Source of the DNA: Bacillota bacterium
GTDB taxonomy: Bacteria; Bacillota; Bacilli; Desulfuribacillales; Desulfuribacillaceae
Direction: 5' to 3'
Assembly (NCBI GenBank): GCA_023388635.1
Contig: JAEWFW010000009.1
Coordinates: forward strand, 1-64,000
Length of the DNA stretch: 64,000 nucleotides
Numbering within the stretch: position 1 is the first letter of the stretch; every line of letters begins with the position of its first letter. Below are positions 18,191 to 26,881 of the stretch, piece after piece. Both the position numbers and the translations under genes were made by a program. The notes below the pieces were generated by a model, which made no database searches, was not told where the DNA came from, and was given only the letters and a program-made list of their open reading frames with translations.

Positions 18191-18538
18191 TTACGAACGG
18201 GAAATTAAAAATACGCCTAAACAAATAAGTGCCGCACCGGTCCACTTAAACACTGAAATCGGCTCATTAAAAAGAAAATACGAGACGACAATGATGAACA
18301 CATAGCTTAAACTAACCATTGGATAAGCGGTACTCAATTCAGATTTTTGCAATGCAAAAATCCAAGTAATTGTACTTAGTCCATATAAAAAGATTCCCAA
18401 TAATACCGGCCAAGATACAAATAATAAAAACTCTTGTTTAACAGGAAACAACGGCTTTGGTGATTGAACTCCCCACTTCATAAATATTTGACCGTTGGCA
18501 CTTAAAAAGACGGAAGTTAAAATTAAAATCCATTTCAA
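18191..18538 (-). CDS. Small EamA/SMR-type transporter, candidate lipid-sugar flippase
   Basis: 115 residues with four predicted helices. The second half shows the EamA signature region (LSTAYPMVSLSYVFIIVVSYFLFNEPIS). Small proteins of this type next to GT-C enzymes (ArnE/ArnF-like) are thought to flip undecaprenyl-phosphate-sugars. Its position between the UbiA enzyme and the GT-C enzyme suggests it carries the product of the first to the second. Substrate is inferred from context. Confidence 0.75.
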   Translation of the reverse strand: MKWILILTSVFLSANGQIFMKWGVQSPKPLFPVKQEFLLFVSWPVLLGIFLYGLSTITWIFALQKSELSTAYPMVSLSYVFIIVVSYFLFNEPISVFKWTGAALICLGVFLISRS

Positions 18539-18568
18539 AAGATCAATTCCTTTCCTATTCTTCTAAAA

Positions 18569-19429
18569 TCACAGTAAATATACAATAAAAAAAACAGTAG
18601 AAGCCCATAACAAACCATTGATAATAAACGGAGTATCCGAAATAAGAATTTTTTCCGGACTGCCACCTTGTTTTTTCACGAAAACAAGGTACTGATATCT
18701 AAATAACCCGTAAATTACGAAAGGAATTGTGGTCATCATCCATATATGTGACAGTTCAATAAACGTATATAACGAATATGTCAAAATCGTTGTTGCCGTT
18801 GTAATACTCGTCCATTGGTTAATCAAATCGATATTATATTCACCTAGATTTGCTCTATGATCTTTTGCATTATTTTGTAATAAAAGCAGTTCATGTCTCC
18901 GTTTTCCTAAAGCGAGAAACAGTGCCAATAATAATGTGCACAGAAGTAACCAAGGAGAAGGCATTGCTGATACAGCAACTGCTCCGGCGACGACTCTTAA
19001 TACAAAGCCTGATGCAATTGAAAAAACATCAATGATGACAATGTTTTTGAAACAAACGGCATATAAAATATTTATAATGATGTATGTAGAAATAATGATT
19101 GAAACCGCAATCGACCAAAAATATCCGCCAATTAAACAAGCAGTTAAAATCAGCACATAAACGTATGTATCCGATTTTTTTAAATGACCAGCCGCTAGTG
19201 GACGTAGTTTCTTTTTGGGATGCAACTTGTCCTTTTCTATATCCACTAAATCATTTAATACATATATCAAACTACTGGCTATACAAAATAATATAAAAGC
19301 TATAATACTGTTTAATACTGCAGTTACATTCGTTATTTGTCCTGAGAAAACAATACCCGCAAAAACAAAAAAATTTTTTATCCACTGTTCTGGTCTGGAT
19401 AATTTTATCAAGAAAAGAACCTTCCTCAT
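18569..19429 (-). CDS. UbiA-family decaprenyl-phosphate phosphoribosyltransferase-like enzyme
   Basis: 286 residues, about nine membrane helices. The N-terminal LSRPEQWIKNFFVFAG and the first Asp motif NDLVDIEKDKLHP, followed by KKLRPLAAG, match the subgroup of Rv3806c (DPPR synthase). That enzyme moves phosphoribose from PRPP to polyprenyl phosphate. The second motif region DVFSIASGFVLRVVAGA is also typical. First gene of a three-gene cassette; no DprE1/DprE2 epimerase or phosphatase homologue is seen nearby. Without epimerisation the product would be a ribose rather than arabinose lipid (inference). Confidence 0.85.
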   Translation of the reverse strand: MRKVLFLIKLSRPEQWIKNFFVFAGIVFSGQITNVTAVLNSIIAFILFCIASSLIYVLNDLVDIEKDKLHPKKKLRPLAAGHLKKSDTYVYVLILTACLIGGYFWSIAVSIIISTYIIINILYAVCFKNIVIIDVFSIASGFVLRVVAGAVAVSAMPSPWLLLCTLLLALFLALGKRRHELLLLQNNAKDHRANLGEYNIDLINQWTSITTATTILTYSLYTFIELSHIWMMTTIPFVIYGLFRYQYLVFVKKQGGSPEKILISDTPFIINGLLWASTVFFIVYLL

Positions 19430-19652
19430 TTTATAAAAACTTCCTCTCAGTCTTAATTCAAATTAAACTCAAAAAAGTATTACTTTAATACCGCGAATTT
19501 GTAGACTAATGAGATATAAAAAAAAGCATACTCCAGGTAGCTCTAATTTATATATAGTTTTAACTTCAATTTTAACATTCCTAAATTTACATAAATATAT
19601 TCTATTTCTTCGAAACAAAATGCTTCATCAACCTTTGAATTCTATACAAAAA
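19430..19652. other. Intergenic AT-rich stretch upstream of the UbiA gene
   Basis: About 220 bp, very AT-rich. It must hold the promoter of the UbiA-EamA-GT-C cassette, but several TATAAA-like boxes compete and I cannot choose one. GAGAGGAAG-like sequence before the UbiA ATG serves as ribosome site. No gene seen. Confidence 0.6.
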
Positions 19653-19693
19653 ATATCAGCAGGCGTAAGTGAAAAACTCACTGCCTGCTGATA
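19653..19693 (-). terminator. Terminator after the floA operon
   Basis: Strong stem TATCAGCAGGC / GCCTGCTGATA with loop, then TTTTTTG on the minus strand. It ends nfeD-floA-(yqfB-position gene) before the inserted cassette. Confidence 0.9.
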
Positions 19694-19700
19694 CATAGAA

Positions 19701-20270
19701 TTACCCTCTCGAACTGCCTCCTTGATGTTTACGCCAATGCAATGAACTTCTCGGAGCTGTCAATATCTCTGACCAGAGAATTCCTTGGCGAACTGCTTCC
19801 CGATTGACTTGCAACTTCTGCTGCGAGCCTATCTCGTGACTTGCAATCGAATGACTTTCTGCCGCAAATGCTCCAACAGCTTTGGAGTTCGATCCCGCTT
19901 GCTGCATAGCTCTTTGGAACTGCGGTCTGATGTTCTGCTGACTTGCTGTATTGATACTGTCCGGCATGCTCGTCGGCGGCGTATATACATTAACCGGCTG
20001 CTGTTCAGTATACGGTTCTTCAAACCATTGATCATCCGCATGATCTGTATCTTTGGCAACCGTCTCTGGCTCCTGCGGGAAGAAAATCTTCTCCCAATCG
20101 CGAAAGATGTCAAACGGATCTGATGAGGCTGCCTCTGTCTGTGACCTTTGCCCTTGCGGCTCCGGAGTGCGAACTTCTGCGGGATTCTTCCCTTTACGTG
20201 CTTCTTGTATTTTCTCCACGATCTTCTGAATCGCACCGATGATTACAAAAAGTATAATTAATCCTTCCAT
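19701..20270 (-). CDS. Membrane-anchored protein downstream of floA (yqfB position)
   Basis: 189 residues. One N-terminal membrane helix (about 3-20, GLIILFVIIGAIQKIV) is followed by a low-complexity, Pro/Gln/Ser-rich cytoplasmic linker. A short C-terminal motif follows, REAVRQGILWSEILTAPRS, which looks like the conserved end of small proteins encoded after floA in other Bacillota. It starts 10 bp after floA and is cotranscribed. Function unknown; a scaffold or FloA partner is plausible but unproven. Confidence 0.65.
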   Translation of the reverse strand: MEGLIILFVIIGAIQKIVEKIQEARKGKNPAEVRTPEPQGQRSQTEAASSDPFDIFRDWEKIFFPQEPETVAKDTDHADDQWFEEPYTEQQPVNVYTPPTSMPDSINTASQQNIRPQFQRAMQQAGSNSKAVGAFAAESHSIASHEIGSQQKLQVNREAVRQGILWSEILTAPRSSLHWRKHQGGSSRG

Positions 20271-20280
20271 CGAAATCCAC

Positions 20281-21282
20281 CTATTTTTTGTCAGTCATAT
20301 CGATATCTGATTTCTTTCCGTCCATTCCGGCGATTGATTGTCTCATACCGGTGTCTGCCACAATGTTCTGCATATTCATATAATCCAACACGCCCAGCTT
20401 ACCTGCGCGCAACGCATCTGCCATTGCCTTTGGTACTTCCGATTCGGCTTCGACAACTTTTGCACGCATTTCTTCGACATAGGCAGTCATTTCCTGCTCA
20501 CGTGCAACCGCCATCGCTCTGCGCTCTTCCGCTTTCGCCTGAGCAATCTTCTTGTCTGCTTCCGCTTGATCAGTCTGTAACATCGCTCCGATATTCTTTC
20601 CGATATCAACATCGGCAATATCGATCGATAGAATTTCAAATGCAGTACCGGCATCAAGACCGCGATTCAATACAGTGTTTGAAATGTTATCAGGATTTTC
20701 TAAAACTTCTTTATGGCTTTTCGCCGAACCGACAGTCGTTACAATTCCTTCACCAACACGGGCGATAATCGTCTCTTCGCCGGCTCCTCCGACTAAACGA
20801 TCAATATTGGCTCGTACTGTAATTCTCGCCAATACCTTCACTTCGATTCCGTCAGCCGCCACAGCCGATACCACCGGAGTCTCGATCACCTTCGGATTTA
20901 CACTCATTTGCACTGCTTCTAACACGTTCCGACCAGCGAGGTCTATCGCAGCCGCCCGTTCAAAAGGTAACGGAATCTCTGCACGCTGAGCAGCTATTAA
21001 TGCATTGACAACACGGTCTACATTACCACCTGCTAAATAGTGACTTTCCAACTGATTTGTACCTACTTTTAAGCCTGCTTTCGTCGCTTTAACCATCGGG
21101 TTGACGATTCGAGCCGGAGTTACCCTTCTCAAGCGCATTCCGACTAACGTCAGAATTCCAATCTTAACCCCTGATGCCCATGCAGAAATCCACAGCATGA
21201 CAGGAATTACACTCAAAAGAATATACAATCCAATAATGATAATCGCGACAAAAATTAATATTGTAATTATCGCTGGATCCAT
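20281..21282 (-). CDS. floA: Flotillin-like protein FloA
   Basis: 333 residues, normal length. An N-terminal hydrophobic segment (about 3-30) is followed by a conserved SPFH-like domain (VGMRLRRVTPARIVNPMVKATKAGL) and an Ala/Glu-rich coiled coil (about 240-300). FloA organises membrane microdomains with NfeD. It follows nfeD by 45 bp, as in B. subtilis yqeZ-yqfA. Confidence 0.96.
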   Translation of the reverse strand: MDPAIITILIFVAIIIIGLYILLSVIPVMLWISAWASGVKIGILTLVGMRLRRVTPARIVNPMVKATKAGLKVGTNQLESHYLAGGNVDRVVNALIAAQRAEIPLPFERAAAIDLAGRNVLEAVQMSVNPKVIETPVVSAVAADGIEVKVLARITVRANIDRLVGGAGEETIIARVGEGIVTTVGSAKSHKEVLENPDNISNTVLNRGLDAGTAFEILSIDIADVDIGKNIGAMLQTDQAEADKKIAQAKAEERRAMAVAREQEMTAYVEEMRAKVVEAESEVPKAMADALRAGKLGVLDYMNMQNIVADTGMRQSIAGMDGKKSDIDMTDKK

Positions 21283-21327
21283 ATTTCCACCTCACCTTTA
21301 CTATAATGTTTAATTTTCACTGCTGTA

Positions 21328-22644
21328 CTATACTACTTCTCTAACGACAATACGAGTTCCTTCAATTTTTACAACTTTAACTTTTTTGCCTTGAGTAATA
21401 TACCCGCTTTCTCCGACAACGTCTGCAAGATAATCGTCGGCAAAACGCGCTGTCCCGGCAGGTCGCAACGGTGTCAGCGCTATCCCTTCCTGCCCTAATA
21501 AATCTTTAGGCACTTGGGGTGCTACATAACCAGCTTCATTCTGCTGGCTGTCACTGAGTACGAATTTATTCCATACTCCGCGGAAACCGAAATACTTAAT
21601 TAAAATGATACTGACGACAACAGTAATCAACAACGCAATAAATAACGATTTAATTCCCAATGCCGTATCGTGTGCCGCGAGAACAATTGCCAGACCCATA
21701 GCGATAAACCCGGCAATACCGAATATCCCCCCGGGTACGAACAGCTCAATCGCCAGTAGAATGACCCCCAGCACAAAAAGAATCAACACTTCATAGCCCG
21801 CGGCACCGGAGACAATATGTCCGAGAAAAAATATACCCAGCGCAGAGATTCCCATAATTCCCGGAAGTCCAAATCCCGGAATGATAAATTCTATGGCAAT
21901 TCCCAAAAAGGCAATCGTCAATAAAATCGGCATAACATAAGGATTCGTCACAAACCGTGCCAATTTTTCCGCAAAGCTCACTTTCACTTCAATGACAGTT
22001 CCTGAATATCCGTAATGGTTGAGGACTTCCTGTCGATTCTTAAATACTCCGTCTGCAATCCCCACCTCAACAGCTTTCTGTGCTGTCAAGGACAAAAGCT
22101 CTCCTTCAGCAGTCAATCCTTCAATGACGACACTGCGGTCTACCATCGCCGCCGCATAAATTTCCGGTCGATCGTACGCATCTGCCGCTGATTCCATCTC
22201 AGCTCTCCAGAATGCTAACGTTTTCGGATCAGCGACTTCTCCTGTGATAACTCTCGGCTCTGCGGCTCCAATCGATGTTCCCGGTGCCATGGCAATCATC
22301 GGTGTATTCAACGCAATATACGCTCCCGCAGAAGTTGCCGTACCCGTAACATATGTAATCATCGGCAATGGCGTCATTTTGAACGTTTGAGCTATATCCA
22401 CAGCAGCCTCAATCTCTCCGCCTAGCGTATTCATCTCAATCACGATCACAGTGGCTTCTGCCTTTTCTGCTTCATCGATTGCTCTTTGCAAAAATGATTG
22501 AAGCCCCTTCTCGACCGTCTGCTCAAGCGGAATCACATATATCACATCATTTTGATTTACAGCAGCAACATCGACACCGCTAAAAAAAACTAAACATAAT
22601 GACATAACCATACATAAACATATGTATCTCATAACACGCTTCAT
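21328..22644 (-). CDS. NfeD-family membrane serine protease (NfeD1b, long form)
   Basis: 438 residues. A signal peptide (1-30) leads into a ClpP/SppA-like protease domain (about 35-215) with the nucleophile in TGTATSAGAYIA and an Asp/Lys-type dyad. Four to five membrane helices (230-360) and a C-terminal OB fold (365-438) follow. B. subtilis YqeZ family. It works with FloA, encoded next, in membrane-domain quality control; substrates are not known. Confidence 0.93.
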   Translation of the reverse strand: MKRVMRYICLCMVMSLCLVFFSGVDVAAVNQNDVIYVIPLEQTVEKGLQSFLQRAIDEAEKAEATVIVIEMNTLGGEIEAAVDIAQTFKMTPLPMITYVTGTATSAGAYIALNTPMIAMAPGTSIGAAEPRVITGEVADPKTLAFWRAEMESAADAYDRPEIYAAAMVDRSVVIEGLTAEGELLSLTAQKAVEVGIADGVFKNRQEVLNHYGYSGTVIEVKVSFAEKLARFVTNPYVMPILLTIAFLGIAIEFIIPGFGLPGIMGISALGIFFLGHIVSGAAGYEVLILFVLGVILLAIELFVPGGIFGIAGFIAMGLAIVLAAHDTALGIKSLFIALLITVVVSIILIKYFGFRGVWNKFVLSDSQQNEAGYVAPQVPKDLLGQEGIALTPLRPAGTARFADDYLADVVGESGYITQGKKVKVVKIEGTRIVVREVV

Positions 22645-22682
22645 GTCTTCCCTCCTTTGATGTGAATATTCTTAATTATATA

Positions 22683-22711
22683 ATTTTACATTGATATCCA
22701 GAGAAATGCAA
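22683..22711 (-). promoter_or_regulatory. Sigma-A-like promoter of nfeD-floA
   Basis: Minus strand TTGCAT (22706-22711), 17-bp spacer, TAAAAT (22683-22688), 39 bp before the nfeD start codon. AGGAGGGAAG precedes the ATG. Confidence 0.5.
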
Positions 22712-22805
22712 ATCTATGTGATGACTATGTGAAATGTCGGATATCCGGTATTATTCTTTCTCACTTTAGGTATTGTGTACGCCGTAAAATCAATAAAACG
22801 CTGGC

Positions 22806-22856
22806 TTTAAAAATAAGTAACGGCGATTCTGATGATCACTTCAAAATCGCCGTTAC
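22806..22856 (-). terminator. Terminator after the AraC-family gene
   Basis: A perfect 12-bp stem GTAACGGCGATT / AATCGCCGTTAC with 16-base loop, then TTATTTTTA on the minus strand. Confidence 0.85.
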
Positions 22857-22906
22857 ACTATTATATGCTTATATATTCTGCTAATACGCGGAGGTTAGAC
22901 ACATGT

Positions 22907-23758
22907 TTACGCTTTCTTTACGACAGGTATCCAGACTTCATACTGTGCATTATTGGGATCGGGGTTTAGATAGACTTCAATATCTGGGGCATTGGCATAT
23001 TCATAACCGGAAGTAGGCAGCCATTCTGTTACGACGCGTTGCTCTAATTCCTGAATAGACTTATTAGTTCCAGTCCCTGCGAAAATCGCCCATGTAGCAG
23101 CAGGAACAATGTATTCTTCTAATGTTTCATCTATTGGCTTTGAAGATGAAACTGCAATAAAATACTTCCATTCCTCATCGTCATTACAGGCACTTACTCC
23201 TAAAAGTCCCGCAGGTTGACCGTTCATCATCGCTGCCAATTTAGGGATTGTTCCGTCCGTAGCGGCCTTTTGCCACATTTGTGGGACAATCGTAAAATTC
23301 TTTTCAATCTCTTTGTACATAGGTTGGGATACGCCAACAATCCGAAAAGCCTCCTTTTCCTCAATTCGATAGTTCATTTCTTCCACTCCCTTTACTGTGA
23401 TTTTGAAACTAATCGGTGGATACGATTTCACAGAAATTCGCTCTTTTCTTGCCATTGAAGGTGAAATTCCATGTATACTTTGAAATGCGCGATTAAATGC
23501 CGTCGGAGAAGTATAGCCGTACTTCAATGCAATATCTACAATTTTTTCGTCACCACTTTGCAAATCAACGGCGGCTAACGACATACGTCTACGTCGGATA
23601 TATTCAGAAAGAGAAATACTTGCCATATAAGCAAACATTCTCTGAAAATGATATGTAGAGCAGCAAGCTACCTTTGCCACTTGTTGATAGTCTATTTCCT
23701 CCGAGATATGATCTTCGATATAGTTGATTGCTTTGTTCAATTGTTCTATCCATTGCAT
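22907..23758 (-). CDS. AraC-family regulator with GyrI-like ligand domain
   Basis: 283 residues. Two AraC HTH motifs come first (about 20-105, CCSTYHFQRMFAYMASISLSEYI and VDIALKYGYTSPTAFNRAFQ). A GyrI-like/SOUL-type small-molecule-binding domain follows (about 130-283), as in Rob/BmrR-type regulators. Single gene with its own terminator, inserted between yqeY and nfeD. Members often sense hydrophobic drugs; no target can be named from the window. Confidence 0.92.
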   Translation of the reverse strand: MQWIEQLNKAINYIEDHISEEIDYQQVAKVACCSTYHFQRMFAYMASISLSEYIRRRRMSLAAVDLQSGDEKIVDIALKYGYTSPTAFNRAFQSIHGISPSMARKERISVKSYPPISFKITVKGVEEMNYRIEEKEAFRIVGVSQPMYKEIEKNFTIVPQMWQKAATDGTIPKLAAMMNGQPAGLLGVSACNDDEEWKYFIAVSSSKPIDETLEEYIVPAATWAIFAGTGTNKSIQELEQRVVTEWLPTSGYEYANAPDIEVYLNPDPNNAQYEVWIPVVKKA

Positions 23759-23880
23759 ACTTTGTACTCCTCCTGTATTTCAATTTTAGTACCACTCGTT
23801 ATTTCTTTCCTCTCTTTTTATGCACAAAAAAGCGAGATGCTTATGTACGACAAACCGATTAGTATCAATCCACTAGGGTG

Positions 23881-23922
23881 AAAAAAATAAAGTAGCTGTA
23901 TCATATACGGCTACTTTATTTT
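23881..23922 (-). terminator. Terminator downstream of yqeY
   Basis: Stem AAAATAAAGTAGC / GCTACTTTATTTT with T run on both strands, so it can act in both directions (yqeY and AraC promoter side). Confidence 0.85.
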
Positions 23923-23992
23923 TTATCCTCACGAGGATAAGTGCGACTAAAATTTAGCTGGGGTACAACACCCCACCTAAATTAAGTCTTCT
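23923..23992 (-). repeat. Hairpin repeat, copy a (3' of yqeY)
   Basis: A perfect palindrome TTATCCTC-AC-GAGGATAA (23923-23940) is followed by GTGCGACTAA and an imperfect stem with GGGG/CCCC core (23954-23982). It shares GGATAAGTGCGACTAA and the TGGGGTAC core with the copy after lepA. Confidence 0.7.
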
Positions 23993-24436
23993 TTATTGTA
24001 AATATTGTTGAACGATCTGATTGACAAGTTTCCCGTCAGCTCGTCCTTGTATTTTAGGCATCAAGTATTGCATAATTTTACCCATATCTTTTTTCGATGA
24101 AGCACCGGTTTCGGTTACAGCCTCTTGTACTAGAACTTCCAATTCTTCTCTTGATAACTGCTGCGGCATATACTCCATTAAAATGGCTATTTCCCGCTCC
24201 GTTTTACTTGCTAAATCTTCACGATTGGCATTTTTGAATTCCTGGAGGGAATCGTTACGTTGCTTAACCTCACGATTGAGAACTACAAGTACTTCATCGT
24301 CTGAAAGCTCTACTTTTTTGTCGATTTCTACATTTTGTATCGCAGCACGAACCATGCGGATTACAGACAGACGAAATTTGTCCTGGCTCTTCATTGCAAG
24401 TTTCATATCATCATTAAGTCTTGCTTTTAGACTCAA
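23993..24436 (-). CDS. yqeY: YqeY/GatB-domain protein
   Basis: 147 residues. The YqeY fold resembles the C-terminal tail domain of GatB and is proposed to bind tRNA. Typical sequence: LNDDMKLAMKSQDKFRLSVIRMVRAAIQNVEI at the N-terminus and KKDMGKIMQYLMPKIQGRADGK near the end. It follows rpsU by 11 bp, the standard pairing in Bacillota. Confidence 0.95.
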   Translation of the reverse strand: MSLKARLNDDMKLAMKSQDKFRLSVIRMVRAAIQNVEIDKKVELSDDEVLVVLNREVKQRNDSLQEFKNANREDLASKTEREIAILMEYMPQQLSREELEVLVQEAVTETGASSKKDMGKIMQYLMPKIQGRADGKLVNQIVQQYLQ

Positions 24437-24447
24437 ACAGATACCCC

Positions 24448-24621
24448 CTAAAACTTGCGCTTACGAGCAGCCTCAGATTTTTTCTTGCGTTTTACACTTG
24501 GCTTTTCATAATGCTTTCTTCTTTTCAATTCAGCAATTACCCCGTCTTTAGAGCAAGAGCGCTTAAATCTGCGAAGTGCACTATCTAATGTCTCATTTTT
24601 ACGTACATTGATTTCTGCCAT
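24448..24621 (-). CDS. rpsU: Ribosomal protein S21
   Basis: 57 residues: it starts MAEINVRKNETLDSALRRFK and ends in a basic RKKKSEAARKRKF tail, the normal bS21 size and composition. Preceded by a strong GGAGGGAGG ribosome site. Part of the 30S platform near the anti-Shine-Dalgarno. Cotranscribed with yqeY. Confidence 0.98.
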   Translation of the reverse strand: MAEINVRKNETLDSALRRFKRSCSKDGVIAELKRRKHYEKPSVKRKKKSEAARKRKF

Positions 24622-24675
24622 ATACTTTCCCTCCCTCCAACGACTGTAAACAATAACATATGCCCATCAAAAGAT

Positions 24676-24704
24676 ATTATATTCACATTTTCGCTTAGTG
24701 TCAA
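24676..24704 (-). promoter_or_regulatory. Consensus sigma-A promoter of rpsU-yqeY
   Basis: Minus strand TTGACA (24699-24704), 17-bp spacer, TATAAT (24676-24681): perfect consensus in both boxes. The -35 lies 3 bp after the hit stop codon. Confidence 0.92.
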
Positions 24705-24707
24705 GCT

Positions 24708-25055
24708 TTAACCTGGTGGCCACTGTAAATTTCTGCCGCCTAACAAGTGATAATGTAAATGATGGACCGTCTGACCACCTTCGTCACCACAGTTATTTAC
24801 CAATCGGAATCCGGTTTCTGCTACCCCTAATTCCTGCGCAATTTTTTGTGCCGCTAAATGAATTTGTTGAATATAGACCATATCCGTTTCCTCAACATGC
24901 ATAACCGAAGGAATATGTTTCTTAGGTATCATCAATACATGGACAGGCGCCTCCGGCGATATATCGCGAAACGCGAGTACGTAGTCATTTTCATATACTT
25001 TGTTGCTTGGTATTGTACCTTCGATAATTTTACAAAAAATACAATCGTTAGACAT
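24708..25055 (-). CDS. HIT-family nucleotide hydrolase
   Basis: 115 residues, HINT-type. CIFCKI near the N-terminus and the histidine triad QTVHHLHYHLLGG (HxHxH) near the end identify it; typical activity is hydrolysis of purine nucleotide phosphoramidates. The ATG at 25055 has GGGAGG six bases upstream; an in-frame start at 25103 is unlikely. Its leader contains two 16-bp direct repeats. Confidence 0.95.
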   Translation of the reverse strand: MSNDCIFCKIIEGTIPSNKVYENDYVLAFRDISPEAPVHVLMIPKKHIPSVMHVEETDMVYIQQIHLAAQKIAQELGVAETGFRLVNNCGDEGGQTVHHLHYHLLGGRNLQWPPG

Positions 25056-25229
25056 AGTGAACCTCCCGACATAAATACTGTACCAACATAAATAGCGTAC
25101 CATATCTTTTCCGATATTTCCACGAAAATAGCAAAAAACATAAATTGCTGCATAACTTGTTTATTAGGACTACCTGATTACACTTGCAGGATTGTCCTAA
25201 AATCGCCGATTCTTGGGGGAATAAAATAT

Positions 25230-26174
25230 ATGAAGTCGTTATTAGCAAATATGCCGATACAAACTGCATTCTTCGGAATAGCCGTATTTCTTCTGGGAAT
25301 TTCTTGCTTTTTGCTCGGTTTATATCTCATGCGCTGGGCGCTGCAAAATATCGTCGGTGAACGGACAAAAAAGATTCTCACCACTATGACCCAAAGCCCC
25401 TTCACCGGCGTAGTGACGGGAATTTTGTTAGCTACCCTATTGCAAAGCAGCAGCATCGTGCTGATTATCGTCATCAACCTTGTCAATATGGGGGCTCTTC
25501 CCTTGCTAAACGGTGTTGCCATTGTTCTCGGTGCCAATCTAGGCACAAGCTTGACTTTAGAGTTCATCGCCTTTTCCGATCCATTATGGATTATCATACT
25601 ACTGGCATTGAGTGTATTACTATTAATTATCAGAAAACCCGCATACAGTATTGCAACCCTATCGCTCACACTGGTCCTTGGGGGATTCTGGTTATTTAAA
25701 CAAAATGCCTTTTTGCTGACAACCATGCCGCTTAATTTAGAGCAAATCAGCCATTGGCAAGGGCATTTGCTCACTCTGATCGGCGGCGTAGTATTTACCG
25801 CCATTATCCAAAGCAGCACAGCGGCAACGGCGTTCACAATGACACTTGTCGATGAGAACATCATCTCGCTACTCTCCGGTGTGCTCATTGTCTATGGCAG
25901 CAATGTCGGCACATGCAGTACAGCAGTCTTAGCAGCACTTGGCGCCTCCCTGCAAGCGAAAAAAATCATGTTGTATCACGTATTTATCAATATCCTCTGC
26001 GTATTGATCCTGCTTCCCATTACCCCAATGATCGTAGCCTTTCTATCCCGTGTGACGAGTGATGGGATGCAACAAGTCGCCCACGCTCAAGTGTTGTTCA
26101 ATATTCTGACAATCGTATTCTTTTATCCATTTATCAGACAGCATGTGCGGATGTTTGATCGTATTTTTAAATGA
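25230..26174 (+). CDS. Na/phosphate cotransporter-family membrane protein
   Basis: 314 residues, about eight helices. Two inverted Na/Pi repeats each hold the signature QSS[ST] (LLQSSSIVLIIVINL near 65-80; IIQSSTAATAFTM near 190-205) followed by GANLGTS / GSNVGTC. The usual C-terminal PhoU domain is absent, so this is the short NptA/YqeW-like form. GGGGGA precedes the ATG. Divergent from hit, and convergent with the next gene with only 5 bp between stops. Confidence 0.9.
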   Translation: MKSLLANMPIQTAFFGIAVFLLGISCFLLGLYLMRWALQNIVGERTKKILTTMTQSPFTGVVTGILLATLLQSSSIVLIIVINLVNMGALPLLNGVAIVLGANLGTSLTLEFIAFSDPLWIIILLALSVLLLIIRKPAYSIATLSLTLVLGGFWLFKQNAFLLTTMPLNLEQISHWQGHLLTLIGGVVFTAIIQSSTAATAFTMTLVDENIISLLSGVLIVYGSNVGTCSTAVLAALGASLQAKKIMLYHVFINILCVLILLPITPMIVAFLSRVTSDGMQQVAHAQVLFNILTIVFFYPFIRQHVRMFDRIFK

Positions 26175-26179
26175 GACGC

Positions 26180-26794
26180 TCAAGCAATTTGTATAATTCT
26201 GCATTGGCTGCAAAGGGGATAGTTTTCAATAAAACTGCTGATCCTGTTTTTCATTTCATCAAAGTTCTCTCCATAGAAATAGAATGCAGTTTCTGTATTC
26301 CCCTCAAAAAAGCTGTACATTTCTCCACAGCCATCTAATAATTTTTCTAATTCGTCAACCACATAATTGACATCACACGATTCATATACCTCGTTGGGTA
26401 AATCCGTTCCATTCAGATAAAGTGCCAGCCCTTCCAGCTGACCTACATCGATCCGCGTTTTACCCCTTTGCAGACTACTTCCTTGAGGAATAGTATCTTC
26501 GTCAATTTGCAGATAACTTCCCTTCGGAATAGGGATACGATTGATAAAGCATATGAAATCTTCCATTGCCTCTTCTTTTAGACTAATTTCAATGTCACAA
26601 TACTCTATCTCGCCGTCTTTTCTTTGCGCTGTTCCTCCGCCGACTACCTCACCTAGCTTATATTTCTTTAAAATTTCATTCATGTCATCTTCGTATAATG
26701 CTCCTCTATCCAGCGGTCGAAGACGTGCGTTCAAATGCAAAGTAATATGAAGCGTATCATTTTTCTTCTTTTTAAACTTATCGAGTATTCCCAT
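26180..26794 (-). CDS. Hypothetical protein of unknown family
   Basis: About 204 residues from ATG 26794 (MGILDKFKKKK), soluble, acidic, with no signal or membrane segment. The middle has a GGGTAQRKDGEIEYCDIEI segment and the C-terminus ends in a Cys-containing QCRIIQIA. The small-domain look, the Glu/Asp richness and the isolated position resemble immunity- or tox-island accessory proteins, but I do not recognise a family and name no function. Confidence 0.55.
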   Translation of the reverse strand: MGILDKFKKKKNDTLHITLHLNARLRPLDRGALYEDDMNEILKKYKLGEVVGGGTAQRKDGEIEYCDIEISLKEEAMEDFICFINRIPIPKGSYLQIDEDTIPQGSSLQRGKTRIDVGQLEGLALYLNGTDLPNEVYESCDVNYVVDELEKLLDGCGEMYSFFEGNTETAFYFYGENFDEMKNRISSFIENYPLCSQCRIIQIA

Positions 26795-26881
26795 ATGGTT
26801 TCGCACACTCCCTTTAAAATTCTATTCTGATTATCATAGCATACAGAATAGAACTCTTCTAGACTTCTGGAATTGTTTTTC

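Noticed and set aside
25178..25888. A 236-codon minus-strand frame over the Na/Pi cotransporter gene
   Set aside because: It lies opposite the transporter with clear QSSS motifs; composition is that of a shadow frame.
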